Below are positions 50,277 to 59,698 of a stretch of DNA of 64,000 nucleotides, piece after piece. Numbering within the stretch: position 1 is the first letter of the stretch; every line of letters starts with the position of its first letter. The stretch is from Colwellia marinimaniae (GTDB taxonomy: Bacteria; Pseudomonadota; Gammaproteobacteria; Enterobacterales; Alteromonadaceae), in assembly GCF_002207865.1 (NCBI RefSeq), contig NZ_BDQM01000001.1:62001-126000 (forward strand), in the 5' to 3' direction. The position numbers and the translations under genes are program-made. Under the pieces are notes generated by a model. It was not told the DNA's origin, did no database searches, and saw nothing but the letters and a program-made list of their open reading frames with translations.

Positions 50277-51197
50277 ATGACGAAGAAATTTTCTTATTCG
50301 CAAGCCTTGTTGGCTGTAGCCATTGCCTTTTTCGCCTGGTCGCTATACAAGTTTACTGTACAGCTACCCGCTATTGTCAGTGTCATTGAAAAAACCACGC
50401 ACACAGTTGATTTGCTCAGCCCAAAAATTGATGACATAGTCACTGAAGTTGCTTTAGTTCGAGTAGAAGTGGCTAAAGTCAGAGAGTTGGTCGCGCAGCA
50501 AACCCCTGAAATTTTATCGCAAGTGGCAGCCTCACTGCCTGTGGTGCAGCAAGTGATAGTGGAAAGTGAGTATTATTCCAGACAGTTACCCGCATTGCTA
50601 AGCCAACTGGCGAGTATCGAGCAACAAGTAGCAAAATTACAAGCCTCTATGCCCGCCATACTTAAACGTGTTGATGATGTTGTTAACACCACCAATAATA
50701 CCACTGCGGAAGTAGCCCGTTGGCGACCTCATTCCACTCGCTACCTGGCAGAAGTTGAGCTCTCCAGAGACTATATACCCCAGTACTTGTCCCGCATTGA
50801 AAATACTATTGTTGACGCTAAAACTATCGGCAAGGAAGCCAGTAGTGGTTTAGTGTCAGGTTTTTTCAAGGGTGTTATTACTTTGCCTTTTGAGGTGATT
50901 GCCGGTCTCGCGGGTATTGTTGATGTGAACTCTCGCTCAGCTAAGTATTTAACCGCCCAAGACGTTGCCCTGATGCAAGAAAAAGTTGTTGTTTTACTTA
51001 ATGATAGCAAGCAAAGTAAGTCGGTTTGGCAAAATGTGAAGAGCGGTAACCGCGGTACCATTATGAAAGGAAAAATGACGATTCGTAATAAACGGCAATG
51101 TGTTAAGGTCACTTTTAATAATTACTTTGCCAGTGAAAAAGAAACCCTCAAAGAACTAATGTGTATTGATGACAAAGGTTTATGGAAGGTGAACTAA
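50277..51197 (+). CDS. Membrane-anchored protein of unknown function with a C-terminal surface-antigen-like domain
   Basis: The 306-residue protein has one N-terminal membrane segment (about 9-28, LLAVAIAFFAWSLYKF), a long helical region that is probably coiled coil (about 35-165, many Val/Glu/Gln heptads), a glycine/hydrophobic stretch (SSGLVSGFFKGVITLPFEVIAGLAGIV) and a C-terminal domain (about 245-306; VWQNVKSGNRGTIM... CVKVTF... LMCIDDKGLWKVN). The last part resembles the 17-kDa surface-antigen/RT0821 type, where a W-N-G pattern and two Cys recur. I chose ATG 50277; a TTG at 50256 would overlap the kinase gene. Its position suggests co-transcription with the TPR kinase and perhaps a shared signal. 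I do not assign a function. Confidence 0.65.
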   Translation: MTKKFSYSQALLAVAIAFFAWSLYKFTVQLPAIVSVIEKTTHTVDLLSPKIDDIVTEVALVRVEVAKVRELVAQQTPEILSQVAASLPVVQQVIVESEYYSRQLPALLSQLASIEQQVAKLQASMPAILKRVDDVVNTTNNTTAEVARWRPHSTRYLAEVELSRDYIPQYLSRIENTIVDAKTIGKEASSGLVSGFFKGVITLPFEVIAGLAGIVDVNSRSAKYLTAQDVALMQEKVVVLLNDSKQSKSVWQNVKSGNRGTIMKGKMTIRNKRQCVKVTFNNYFASEKETLKELMCIDDKGLWKVN

Positions 51198-51292
51198 GCT
51201 TTTCCCATCGACAGCATGGTAAGGGAAACTTTATTGTGTACAATACTGGCATTATAAGCTTGCAATATAAAAGACGTTAACAGGAATGGAAC

Positions 51293-52222
51293 ATGGCTAG
51301 AGAACAATTTGGTATTTGCGCTGAACCAAACTTGCACGGAAATTATTTATTATTTAATGTTCTAGATAATAAAAATGCCTTTATTCGTGCGGCAATCTCA
51401 CGTTTACCTAAGTTATTTGAAAATTATGCCGAGCAGTTTTCTGAGGCAAATCTTATTGGTGTTATCGCCATAGGTGAAGCCTATTGGGATGAATTTTATC
51501 CCCGTGCACGTCCCGCTTTATTAACCGCCTTTCCCGTAATGCATAGTGGTGATCGAGTTGCACCAACCAATAGTTATGATCTTTACGTAGAGATCCGTAG
51601 TGATCGCGCTGATGTTAATCATATTGTCAGTACTAAGGTCTGTCAGCTATTGGGTGATAGTGTTGAGCTAATAGAGCAAGTACAAGCGTTTAGATTTTTA
51701 GATGGCAGAGACTTAACCGGTTTTGTTGATGGTACTGAGAACCCACAAGGATTACACCGCCGTGAAGTGGCTCTGGTGAAAGAGCAAGATGATAGTCGTT
51801 TTGCTGGTGGTAGCTATTTACATACCCAGCGTTATCAGCATAACTTAACACTGTGGGACTCGCTTGCTGAGCATGAGCAAGAAGATGTTTATGGTCGAAC
51901 TAAGCTCGACAACGTTGAATATGATAGTGCTGATAAGGCGCTAACAGCCCACACCAAACGTACTAGCCTTAAAGATGAACAAGGCAATAGTATTGAAATT
52001 GTTAGGCAAAGTATGCCTTATGGTGACATGAAGCGTAAAGGGCTATTTTTTGTTTCCTATTGTCAGTCACCCAAGCCTTTTGAACTTATGCTTCATAGTA
52101 TGATCCATGGCGATGGCCATGGTAATGTCGATCATTTACTTAAATATACCCAAGCTGAAACGGGTAGCGCCTTTTTTGCCCCTAGTTTAAATTTTCTTGC
52201 TCATGTGGCCGATATTGACTAA
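51293..52222 (+). CDS. DyP-type heme peroxidase (YfeX-like)
   Basis: DyP peroxidases oxidise dyes and phenols with peroxide. The 309-residue protein has the diagnostic GFVDGTENP (catalytic D146), a proximal heme-ligand candidate H220 in TAHTKRTS and the distal-side arginine R238 (IVRQSMPYG). There is no Tat or Sec signal, so it is cytoplasmic, as with YfeX. A GGAA-type ribosome site precedes the ATG. No encapsulin gene is adjacent. Confidence 0.93.
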   Translation: MAREQFGICAEPNLHGNYLLFNVLDNKNAFIRAAISRLPKLFENYAEQFSEANLIGVIAIGEAYWDEFYPRARPALLTAFPVMHSGDRVAPTNSYDLYVEIRSDRADVNHIVSTKVCQLLGDSVELIEQVQAFRFLDGRDLTGFVDGTENPQGLHRREVALVKEQDDSRFAGGSYLHTQRYQHNLTLWDSLAEHEQEDVYGRTKLDNVEYDSADKALTAHTKRTSLKDEQGNSIEIVRQSMPYGDMKRKGLFFVSYCQSPKPFELMLHSMIHGDGHGNVDHLLKYTQAETGSAFFAPSLNFLAHVADID

Positions 52223-52252
52223 TAGCAATATTTAATTAACCGGACCGGCCCT

Positions 52253-53281
52253 TTATTTGTCTTGTTCACTTATGGGTACTGCTGGTTGTTTAGCTATCAC
52301 TTCATGATAATTTTCGGCTATATAGTGTCCTTGATTAATCGCCAGCTCTGACTCTGGCGCTAGTTGCCCCAAAGGTAATAATGCCGGACCGGTCGGCTCT
52401 GCTAACAGGTAAATTATCTGCTCATATTCAATAGTGACTTCCCCCGCTTCTGCGGGAATATTGATACCAATAAAGGCATGACCATCAATATAGATTAATA
52501 CCATTTCAATTCTAGGCATCAACGCTCTAAGTAAGGCTGCGGTTAGCGTCATCTTACTGTCACAATCCCCTTGATTCTGCCACAGTAACTGTAATGGCGG
52601 GTTAAAACCTGCACCTGAAGAGGTGAGTCTAGATTCTAAGGTATCGTAAGGAATACTTTGCACAAAACCCAAGACATAGTTAGTTGCTTTACGAATATTT
52701 TCAATAGAGACCTGCTCTAAAATTATCGGCTTTAAAGCCTTTAAATCTGCGACCGAATCATTAGCCATACTGACATGGTCTACCTTAATGCCACTGAGTT
52801 GTTCATGATTGCTAAAGGCTTGGTAATACGTTTCCTTTAAGTACTCTCGGGTTATTTTAGCCTCTACTCGCGCTAATTCTTGATAGGCTTTGCTTACGTT
52901 ATTTTTATCTAAGCCTCTGGCTTCAATAATAAAATTATTCTGCTGTTGCCGATAATGTATTTGCACCCCTGCAATAGGGTTTTTCTGCATATGTTTCTTA
53001 ATACGGCGAAGAATTGTTTTTTGCGCATAACTATTTTGATAGTTTTTAAAGTTTCTAAAGCGCTCAAATAACCCTGCTGATGTTAAGGTAAAACTGATTT
53101 CTTGTTTGATTTTACTGTGGTCAAGCCATTGGTAATGAAAACGATAACCTTGCTCTACCTGAGTTTTATTAAAGCTCAGTTGCTGAGCTTGGCCCTTAAC
53201 CATAAGTAAGGGCAGCAAAGCAGCAATGATTAGTAGGCGCTGATACTTGTTAAAAAATGCGTAGGATAAATTAAAAGTCAC
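52253..53281 (-). CDS. Exported transglutaminase-like cysteine protein
   Basis: The 342-residue protein has a signal peptide (LLIIAALLPLLMVKGQA) and a C-terminal transglutaminase-like core with QGDCDSKMTLTAALLRAL (C240) and IDGHAFIGI (H268). The third catalytic residue is probably one of the acidic residues in the strand just after (EVTIEYEQ). The N-terminal half is unlike known domains. Such proteins may be proteases or amidases acting in the periplasm; the substrate is unknown. It is convergent with the DyP gene and stands alone. Confidence 0.75.
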   Translation of the reverse strand: MTFNLSYAFFNKYQRLLIIAALLPLLMVKGQAQQLSFNKTQVEQGYRFHYQWLDHSKIKQEISFTLTSAGLFERFRNFKNYQNSYAQKTILRRIKKHMQKNPIAGVQIHYRQQQNNFIIEARGLDKNNVSKAYQELARVEAKITREYLKETYYQAFSNHEQLSGIKVDHVSMANDSVADLKALKPIILEQVSIENIRKATNYVLGFVQSIPYDTLESRLTSSGAGFNPPLQLLWQNQGDCDSKMTLTAALLRALMPRIEMVLIYIDGHAFIGINIPAEAGEVTIEYEQIIYLLAEPTGPALLPLGQLAPESELAINQGHYIAENYHEVIAKQPAVPISEQDK

Positions 53282-53658
53282 GTTATTTTTACTCTTTACT
53301 CTGGTGATAGTACTGCTGATAACATAAATGTTATTACGGTTGTTAACACTGTCGTTTGTTAATACTGTCGTTTGTTAATATCGGCATTCATTTGTTTATC
53401 GCCTAAGCTTTAAATTAACTCAGGCTTAGCAATTTGGCTAAGGATTAGCTGAGTATAAACCCTAAATAACAGCTTAACTTAGTTTTAAAGGTAATAGTAA
53501 GCGGCTGATAACGTTCTGCCAAGAAAATAACAGCATAATCTTGGTAGTTTTTAAAATAAAGTAGCGCTTTACATTGCTATGATTTATATTATATTCAAAC
53601 GAGTGTTTTAATCGTGTGTTTGCCACACGGTAATCTATTTTCTAAAGAGGAGGTTTAC
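53282..53658. other. Intergenic region with a 16-bp tandem repeat
   Basis: TGTTAACACTGTCGTT (53341-53356) is followed by TGTTAATACTGTCGTT (53357-53372) and a partial third copy to about 53384. It holds the divergent promoters of the transglutaminase-like and acyl-CoA dehydrogenase genes; no operator such as a FadR site is clear. Confidence 0.6.
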
Positions 53659-55494
53659 ATGGCTGAATATAAAGCGCCATTAACTGATATGAATTTTTTG
53701 TTATATCAAGTGTTTAATGCCGATAAAATGTGGCAACAATCATCCCAGCTCAAAGACCAAGTTGATAAAGAAACGGCGATAGCAATATTACAAGAATGTG
53801 CAAAGATTGCTGAACAAGAAATAGATCCTATTGCCCGTCAAGGTGATGAAATAGGTGTTATTTTTACCCTTAATGAAGATGGTGTCGGTGGCCAAGTTAA
53901 AACGGCACCTGGCTATAAAGAGGCTTTTGATACTTTCGCCAAAGGTGGTTGGTGCGCCCTTGGCGGTGATATTAATTATGGCGGCATGGGTATGCCAAAA
54001 ATTGTCAGTGCTTTTATGGAGGAGATGCTCTGTAGCACGGATATATCGTTTGCCTTATACCCAATACTTACCGCTGGCGCTGCTTTGTCATTAGCCAAAC
54101 ACGGTAGTGAAGCATTAAAGCAACGTTATCTAACTAAACTCTATAGTGGCCAATGGTCGGCGTCAATGTGTTTAACTGAAGCACATGCGGGCTCAGATCT
54201 GGGCATTATCCAAACCAAAGCGTTGCCACAAGCAGACGGTAGTTATCACATTAGCGGTAGTAAAATATTTATTACCGGTGGTGAGCATGATCTCACCGAA
54301 AATATCATTCACCTAGTTTTGGCTAAATTACCTGACGCACCCGATGGTCCTAAAGGTATATCCCTCTTTCTGGTACCAAAATTCAATGTCGATGACAATG
54401 AATGTTTAGCCGAGCGAAATAAGGTTAGTTGTGGCTCTATTGAAGAAAAAATGGGTATTCATGCCTCATCTACTTGTGTAATGAATTTTGATGGTGCGCA
54501 AGGGTTCTTGATTGGTGAGTTAAATAAAGGCTTGGCTTGTATGTTTACCATGATGAACTTTGAACGTATCGGTGTTGGTATACAAGGGCTGTCAGCGGGT
54601 GAACGCTCTTATCAAAATGCCCTTGAATATGCTAAAGACAGACGCCAAGGTAAATCACTAACTAAATCGTCAAAGAAATCAGCTCAGCCGGACTCTATCA
54701 TGGTTCATGGTGATGTGCGCCGTATGTTGCTCTCTATGAAAGCCTTTAATGAAGGCTCGCGGGCATTAAGTTGCTATATTGCCATGCAACTTGATTACGC
54801 AACGTTTGCCAGCGGAGAGCTGCAGAAAAAAGGTGAACAGTTATCGAGCTTAATGACACCTTTGGCAAAAGCTTTTTTCACTGACTTAGGTTTTGAATCT
54901 GCTGTTGCCGGCCAACAAGTGTTGGGAGGGCATGGTTATATTCGTGAGTGGGGACAAGAGAAATTAGTGCGTGATGCCCGTATTGCACAAATTTATGAAG
55001 GCACCAATGGTATTCAGGCCATGGATTTGTTGATGCGTAAAGTCATTGGCAGTAAAGGCGACTTGATTAACGTGTTTACTAAAGAAGTCAGTGACTACAT
55101 TGAGTCTCAGCAAGGTAACCAAGCCATGACTGAGTTTGTTGACCCCTTAGCAAGTGCCTTGGCTGATTTACAAGATATATCGGCATTACTATTAACGAAA
55201 TCTGCTGATGATTTAAATGAAATTGGCGCCGCAGCCAATGATTACTTACATGTCTTTGGCTATACTGCCATGGCCTTTATTTGGGCTAAGATGGCGCAAG
55301 TATCATTACAACACCTTGCTCAGCTGGAAAATGCTAATGATGAGCAAAGTGAGTACGGCGTTAATTTTTATCAGAGTAAGTTGCATACCGCACGATATTA
55401 TTTTGCCCGTTTATTACCGCGCCGATTATCGTTACTGGCGACCATCAAGTCAGGTTGTCATACTTTATTTGCTATCGATGATGAGCTTTTTTAG
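53659..55494 (+). CDS. Acyl-CoA dehydrogenase (long, about 600-residue type)
   Basis: The 611-residue flavoprotein oxidises acyl-CoA at the alpha-beta bond. Visible parts are the FAD/substrate middle domain (MCLTEAHAGSDLGIIQTKA, ISGSKIFITGGEHD), helical C-terminal domain (GGHGYIREWGQEKLVRDARIAQIYEGTNGIQAMDLL, with the usual glutamate region) and an extra C-terminal domain of about 130 residues found in the long FadE-like family. I chose ATG 53659 with AGAGGAGG 5 bases upstream; a GTG at 53614 is not supported. No other beta-oxidation gene adjoins it. A palindrome and a terminator follow. Confidence 0.93.
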   Translation: MAEYKAPLTDMNFLLYQVFNADKMWQQSSQLKDQVDKETAIAILQECAKIAEQEIDPIARQGDEIGVIFTLNEDGVGGQVKTAPGYKEAFDTFAKGGWCALGGDINYGGMGMPKIVSAFMEEMLCSTDISFALYPILTAGAALSLAKHGSEALKQRYLTKLYSGQWSASMCLTEAHAGSDLGIIQTKALPQADGSYHISGSKIFITGGEHDLTENIIHLVLAKLPDAPDGPKGISLFLVPKFNVDDNECLAERNKVSCGSIEEKMGIHASSTCVMNFDGAQGFLIGELNKGLACMFTMMNFERIGVGIQGLSAGERSYQNALEYAKDRRQGKSLTKSSKKSAQPDSIMVHGDVRRMLLSMKAFNEGSRALSCYIAMQLDYATFASGELQKKGEQLSSLMTPLAKAFFTDLGFESAVAGQQVLGGHGYIREWGQEKLVRDARIAQIYEGTNGIQAMDLLMRKVIGSKGDLINVFTKEVSDYIESQQGNQAMTEFVDPLASALADLQDISALLLTKSADDLNEIGAAANDYLHVFGYTAMAFIWAKMAQVSLQHLAQLENANDEQSEYGVNFYQSKLHTARYYFARLLPRRLSLLATIKSGCHTLFAIDDELF

Positions 55495-55565
55495 CCTAAT
55501 AAAGTAACTCACTGCAACTCGGCATAAGCAAAGTTAGTCAACAAGCAATTTTTATCTTTATGTGC

Positions 55566-55593
55566 AGTGCCATTGTGCATGCACAATGGCACT
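55566..55593. repeat. 28-bp perfect palindrome
   Basis: The sequence from AGTGCCATTGTGCA to its exact complement has no loop. It lies between the acyl-CoA dehydrogenase stop and its terminator, so it could be an extra hairpin or a binding site. Confidence 0.9.
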
Positions 55594-55603
55594 CCTTGCT
55601 AAA

Positions 55604-55643
55604 GCAAAAAACTATCATGGTTGATAATATGATAGTTTTTTGC
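55604..55643. terminator. Terminator after the acyl-CoA dehydrogenase gene
   Basis: GCAAAAAACTATCAT and its exact complement form a 15-bp stem around a 10-base loop, with T-rich arm ends on both strands. Confidence 0.85.
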
Positions 55644-55915
55644 TGATGATTTTTTGGCAATTACTGCTTTATTGCGTTTATAGCTATATTGATAATATTC
55701 TTTTCTGGGAAAAACAAACCCTCAGCGAGCACTTTTCTGACAATTGCTGGTGATATTTCACCATAAAGTGATAAAAAAATGTTTTTTACTGCTTTTTTTA
55801 CTGTTTTTTTTACATCGTATAGCACAAAAGTACACAAATTCATTCACTTCCCCGTAAGCCTTAATTTTACTGATGTTATAGCCAGTATCTTGTCAGTATT
55901 TTTCATTTTCCTTAC

Positions 55916-55945
55916 TTGACAGCTCCTTACTTTTTTCACTAAACT
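55916..55945 (+). promoter_or_regulatory. Promoter of the dcw cluster (Pmra)
   Basis: TTGACA at 55916-55921 and TAAACT at 55940-55945 are 18 bases apart. The predicted start lies just before the MraZ boxes, about 90 bases upstream of mraZ. Confidence 0.65.
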
Positions 55946-55953
55946 GTATCATT

Positions 55954-55978
55954 GTGGAAAAAAGTGGGGAAATGTGGA
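55954..55978 (+). promoter_or_regulatory. MraZ operator: three direct repeats
   Basis: GTGGA, GTGGG and GTGGA start at 55954, 55964 and 55974, exactly 10 bases apart. This is the known MraZ-box layout (5-base repeats with 5-base spacers) used for autorepression of the dcw operon. Confidence 0.88.
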
Positions 55979-56043
55979 ACTTGAAGTTTCACCCTTACTC
56001 ACTTGTTTATTAATTAACCGAAAACGGCGAAGCAACAACAGAT

Positions 56044-56502
56044 ATGTTTAGAGGCAGCAGCGCAATTACCCTTGATAGCAAAAATAGGATCACGATACCG
56101 ACCAAGTATCGTGATGAGCTATTTGCTGATTGCCAAGGGAAAATGGTCTGTACTGTTGATATTCAGCAAGCTTGTTTATTACTTTATCCCTTAGCTGAGT
56201 GGGAAGAAATAGAATTATCTTTGGCTAGCTTGTCTAGCACCAACCGACAAGAACGGTTATTCAAACAAATAATTTTGGGTAATGCCAGTGATTGTGAAAT
56301 GGATAAAAATGGTCGTTTACTTATCAATGGGCCATTAAGACAACATGCCAATTTAGATAAAAATATCATGCTTGTCGGCCAATTGAATAAATTTGAAATT
56401 TGGCATGACAGCGCATGGCAAACACTAATGCAACAGGGTATTAGTAAAATACAAACAGGTGAAATTGAATTGACTGAACGTTTGCTCGACTTATCACTTT
56501 AG
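56044..56502 (+). CDS. mraZ: Transcriptional regulator MraZ
   Basis: MraZ is an AbrB-fold ring-forming repressor of its own dcw operon. The 152-residue protein has the two repeated MraZ halves: FRGSSAITLDSKNRITIPTKYRDEL and a second with NASDCEMDKNGRLLINGPLRQHA (DxxGRxxI/L). It is the first gene of the cluster and lies 66 bases after its own binding repeats. Confidence 0.97.
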   Translation: MFRGSSAITLDSKNRITIPTKYRDELFADCQGKMVCTVDIQQACLLLYPLAEWEEIELSLASLSSTNRQERLFKQIILGNASDCEMDKNGRLLINGPLRQHANLDKNIMLVGQLNKFEIWHDSAWQTLMQQGISKIQTGEIELTERLLDLSL

Positions 56503-56562
56503 TCTTTATTGAAATTACTTTATAAAAATAAATGCGTTAACAAGGGTTATAAAAATAATAAC

Positions 56563-57513
56563 ATGGAATTAGACACCACTCATATCTCAGTATTGCTCAA
56601 TGAAGCCATTGAAGGCTTAGCTATTACCGGTGATGGTTGCTTTATCGACTGTACTTTTGGTCGCGGCGGTCACTCATCCTTAATTCTTTCTAAGTTATCT
56701 AGTCATGGTCGCTTAATTGCTATTGATCGTGACCCTTCGGCCATTGCTGCCGCTGACAAATTCAAAGATGATTCACGTTTTTTAATTGAGCATCAAGGTT
56801 TTGCCGCCTTAGCTGAAATTGCGGAAAAGCATAATTTAATGGGCAAGGTTGATGGCATTTTACTTGATCTAGGTGTTTCTTCCCCTCAGTTAGATGAAGC
56901 TGAACGGGGTTTTAGCTTTATGAGAGATGGTCCCCTTGATATGCGTATGGATACCAGCAAGGGTCAAACCGCAGCAGAATGGCTAGCGGTTGCCGATGTT
57001 GAGGATATTACGTGGGTGTTAAGAACCTTTGGTGAAGAAAAACATGCTTGGCGAATTGCCAATGCGATTGTTGATAGCCGAGAAGAGACACCGTTAACCC
57101 GAACTAGCCAATTAGCCAAGTTGATCAAAACCACAGCACCACAACGAGAAATCAAGAAGCACCCAGCAACGCGTAGCTTTCAGGCCATTCGCATGTATAT
57201 CAATAGTGAACTAGAGCAAATAGAAAAAGCCCTAGCCGCTTCACTTGATGTGTTAGCAGAAGGCGGGCGCCTTGTTGTTATTAGCTTTCATTCACTAGAA
57301 GACCGTTTAGTGAAGCAGTTTATGAGAAAACACTCTCAAGGTAGAAAAGTGCCGCGAGGCCTGCCTATCAGTGAAGTTGAATTAAATAAGAGTAAAAAAT
57401 TCTTGTTAATTGGGCGGAAATTAAAACCCAGTAAAGCGGAAGTTGAGCAAAATGTACGTTCGAGAAGTTCGGTATTGCGTGTTGCTGAGCGTTTAGCTAG
57501 AAATATTGATTAG
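56563..57513 (+). CDS. rsmH: 16S rRNA (cytosine-1402-N4) methyltransferase RsmH
   Basis: RsmH (MraW) methylates C1402 of 16S rRNA. The 316-residue protein shows [16 protein letters not shown] motif [43 protein letters not shown] and [20 protein letters not shown] 56563 fits the family N-terminus; an in-frame TTG at 56509 is not supported. A possible AAGGG lies about 16 bases upstream, farther than usual. It is second in the dcw operon. Confidence 0.97.
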   Translation: MELDTTHISVLLNEAIEGLAITGDGCFIDCTFGRGGHSSLILSKLSSHGRLIAIDRDPSAIAAADKFKDDSRFLIEHQGFAALAEIAEKHNLMGKVDGILLDLGVSSPQLDEAERGFSFMRDGPLDMRMDTSKGQTAAEWLAVADVEDITWVLRTFGEEKHAWRIANAIVDSREETPLTRTSQLAKLIKTTAPQREIKKHPATRSFQAIRMYINSELEQIEKALAASLDVLAEGGRLVVISFHSLEDRLVKQFMRKHSQGRKVPRGLPISEVELNKSKKFLLIGRKLKPSKAEVEQNVRSRSSVLRVAERLARNID

Positions 57514-57515
57514 TT

Positions 57516-57824
57516 ATGGCAGCTCGTGCCTTAGTCTTTGATATTTGGCAAGATATTGTCCGCTTTAGCGTTACTTATATTTTGTTGATATTTGTGGTGA
57601 TGTCAGCATTTGCGGTGATTTATTACAGTCATATTAATCGACAAACTACCAGTGACCTTGAAGTGTTGTTAACACTCAAATATGAATTGGATATTGAGTG
57701 GCGTAATTTATTAATAGAGCAAAGTAGTTTAGCAGAACACAGCGCGATAGAGAGTAAAGCTAAAAAATTATTAGGTATGAAACGCCCCGATAGGGACTCG
57801 GAAGTGATTGTTAGCTTGCAGTAG
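57516..57824 (+). CDS. ftsL: Cell division protein FtsL
   Basis: FtsL is a small bitopic divisome protein that works with FtsB and FtsQ to activate FtsWI. The 102-residue product has one membrane segment (about 19-40, YILLIFVVMSAFAVIYY) and a periplasmic leucine-zipper-like coiled coil (DLEVLLTLKYELDIEWRNLLIEQSSLAEHS), the family layout. It is placed exactly between rsmH and ftsI, 2 bases after rsmH. Confidence 0.93.
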   Translation: MAARALVFDIWQDIVRFSVTYILLIFVVMSAFAVIYYSHINRQTTSDLEVLLTLKYELDIEWRNLLIEQSSLAEHSAIESKAKKLLGMKRPDRDSEVIVSLQ

Positions 57825-57922
57825 GGCAAGGGCTAATAGCGAGAACTTATGAGAAACAACTTGTTCAAAGTCAATATGCCTTTGCCAGACAGTAGTAAAA
57901 CAATAATATAAATGAGAACGGT

Positions 57923-59698
57923 GTGAATAAAAAATCAGCCAAAAACAATAAGCCATTAAATACCGCTGCTTGGCGTTACTATTTAGTGCTGGCTGTTGTT
58001 GCGCTGATTTATCTTAGTTTGATGGCTCGCACAGCCTATATTCAAATAATTGAACCGGATATGCTAAAAAAGCAAGGTGACTTGCGTTCATTACGTGTTA
58101 CCGCTAACACGGTACAACGCGGTTTGATTGTTGATCGAAATGGTACCGAGTTGGCAATTAGTGTACCCGTGGAAACAGTCTGGGCAGATCCTAAAGTAAT
58201 CATGGATAATAAGGCCTTAGCCATGACTAAACATTGGCAAGCCTTAGCTGATGTGCTTGATCAAGATATCAATAAACTTACCGATCGTGTGCTAAAAAGG
58301 CCTCGCAAACGTTTTATTTATTTAGCACGAAAAATTTCCCCCGCCGTGGCAAATTACATCAAAGAATTAAAAATTCCGGGTATTCATTTACGTAAAGAGT
58401 CGAAGCGTTTTTATCCAACAGGGGAAATTAGCGCTCATCTCATTGGCTTTACTGATGTTGATGATAAAGGCATTGAAGGCATAGAACGTATGTATGATGA
58501 CTTACTTACCGGTACCGGTGGCGCCAAGCGTTTTAGAAAAGATGCTAAAGGCCGAAAAATTGAAATTATTTCTGTGTTAGAAGCAAAACAAGCGAAAAAT
58601 ATTACCTTAAGTATTGACCAACGTATTCAAACCATAGCTTATAAAGAATTAAAAGGTGCGGTACAAGCGTTTAAAGCAGCCTCGGGCTCTATCGTGGTCG
58701 CTAATGTTCATACCGGCGAAATATTGGCGATGGCCAATAGCCCATCATATAATCCAAATAACCGGCGTAATACCGCTATTCACCGGTTTAGGAATCGGGC
58801 GATTACCGATGTCTATGAGCCAGGTTCAACGATGAAACCGTTAACCATATTGGCCGCATTGGAGTTTGGCTCGGTAAATGTTAATACTATTATTAATACC
58901 AGTCCAGGATGGATACGTTTAGGTGGCAGGCGAGTTAGTGATCCCGTTAACCGAGGTAAACTTTCTATTGAAGATATTTTGGTATATTCCTCCAATGTAG
59001 GCACAACTAAGTTAGCACTATCAGTACCCAAAGATTATTTGTTAACTAAGTTTTTCGATGCTGGTTTTGCCGAAGATACCGGTACTAACTTAGTGGGTGA
59101 GAGTGCCGGTATGATGCATGATAGAAGCCGTTGGTCTAAGTTCGAGTTAGCAACACTTTCTTGGGGCGCGGGTTTAGCCATTACCCCAGCACAATTAACA
59201 CGGTTTTATATGGCCCTTGCCAATGGCGGCATTAAACGTAAATTGTCGATTATTAAAATTGATGAGCAAAATATAGCGCCTGAAGACCAAGAAAGAATTT
59301 TTTCCGAAGAGAACAGTATTGCTATTACCCATATGCTCGAAGCTGTGGTTGATGCACATGTACCAAAAGCAAAAGTGGATGGCTATCGTGTTGGTGGCAA
59401 AACCGGTACCTCAATCAAAGCGGTTGCAGGTGGTTATGGTAACGAATATGTTGCTTTTTTTGCCGGTATGGCGCCAATATCAAACCCTGAAATAGTGGTG
59501 GTGGTGGTCATTAATGAACCGGGTGGTGATTTATATCATGGCGGCGATATAGCCGCGCCAGTATTCTCTCGGGTAATGAAAGGTGCGCTACGGGTGTTAA
59601 ATATTGCCCCTGATGCGCAAAATATACATGCGGTTAATCAGTCAACTGAGACCACAGACGCTGAGAAAGCAATAACGGCAGGAGAGCATCATGCCTAA
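57923..59698 (+). CDS. ftsI: Septal peptidoglycan transpeptidase FtsI (PBP3)
   Basis: FtsI cross-links septal peptidoglycan. The 591-residue class B penicillin-binding protein has an N-terminal membrane anchor (about 17-36), the dimerisation/pedestal domain (SLRVTANTVQRGLIVDRNGTELA), and the transpeptidase motifs: STMK with S302, SSN at 356-358 and KTG at 493-495. The start GTG 57923 has no strong ribosome site. Its 3' end overlaps murE by 8 bases, so the two are translationally linked. Confidence 0.96.
   Translation: MNKKSAKNNKPLNTAAWRYYLVLAVVALIYLSLMARTAYIQIIEPDMLKKQGDLRSLRVTANTVQRGLIVDRNGTELAISVPVETVWADPKVIMDNKALAMTKHWQALADVLDQDINKLTDRVLKRPRKRFIYLARKISPAVANYIKELKIPGIHLRKESKRFYPTGEISAHLIGFTDVDDKGIEGIERMYDDLLTGTGGAKRFRKDAKGRKIEIISVLEAKQAKNITLSIDQRIQTIAYKELKGAVQAFKAASGSIVVANVHTGEILAMANSPSYNPNNRRNTAIHRFRNRAITDVYEPGSTMKPLTILAALEFGSVNVNTIINTSPGWIRLGGRRVSDPVNRGKLSIEDILVYSSNVGTTKLALSVPKDYLLTKFFDAGFAEDTGTNLVGESAGMMHDRSRWSKFELATLSWGAGLAITPAQLTRFYMALANGGIKRKLSIIKIDEQNIAPEDQERIFSEENSIAITHMLEAVVDAHVPKAKVDGYRVGGKTGTSIKAVAGGYGNEYVAFFAGMAPISNPEIVVVVVINEPGGDLYHGGDIAAPVFSRVMKGALRVLNIAPDAQNIHAVNQSTETTDAEKAITAGEHHA

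Noticed and set aside
55661-55843. 60-codon minus-strand frame upstream of mraZ
   Set aside because: It is Lys/Ile-rich from AT-rich DNA, with no ribosome site or recognisable domain; I could not support it.
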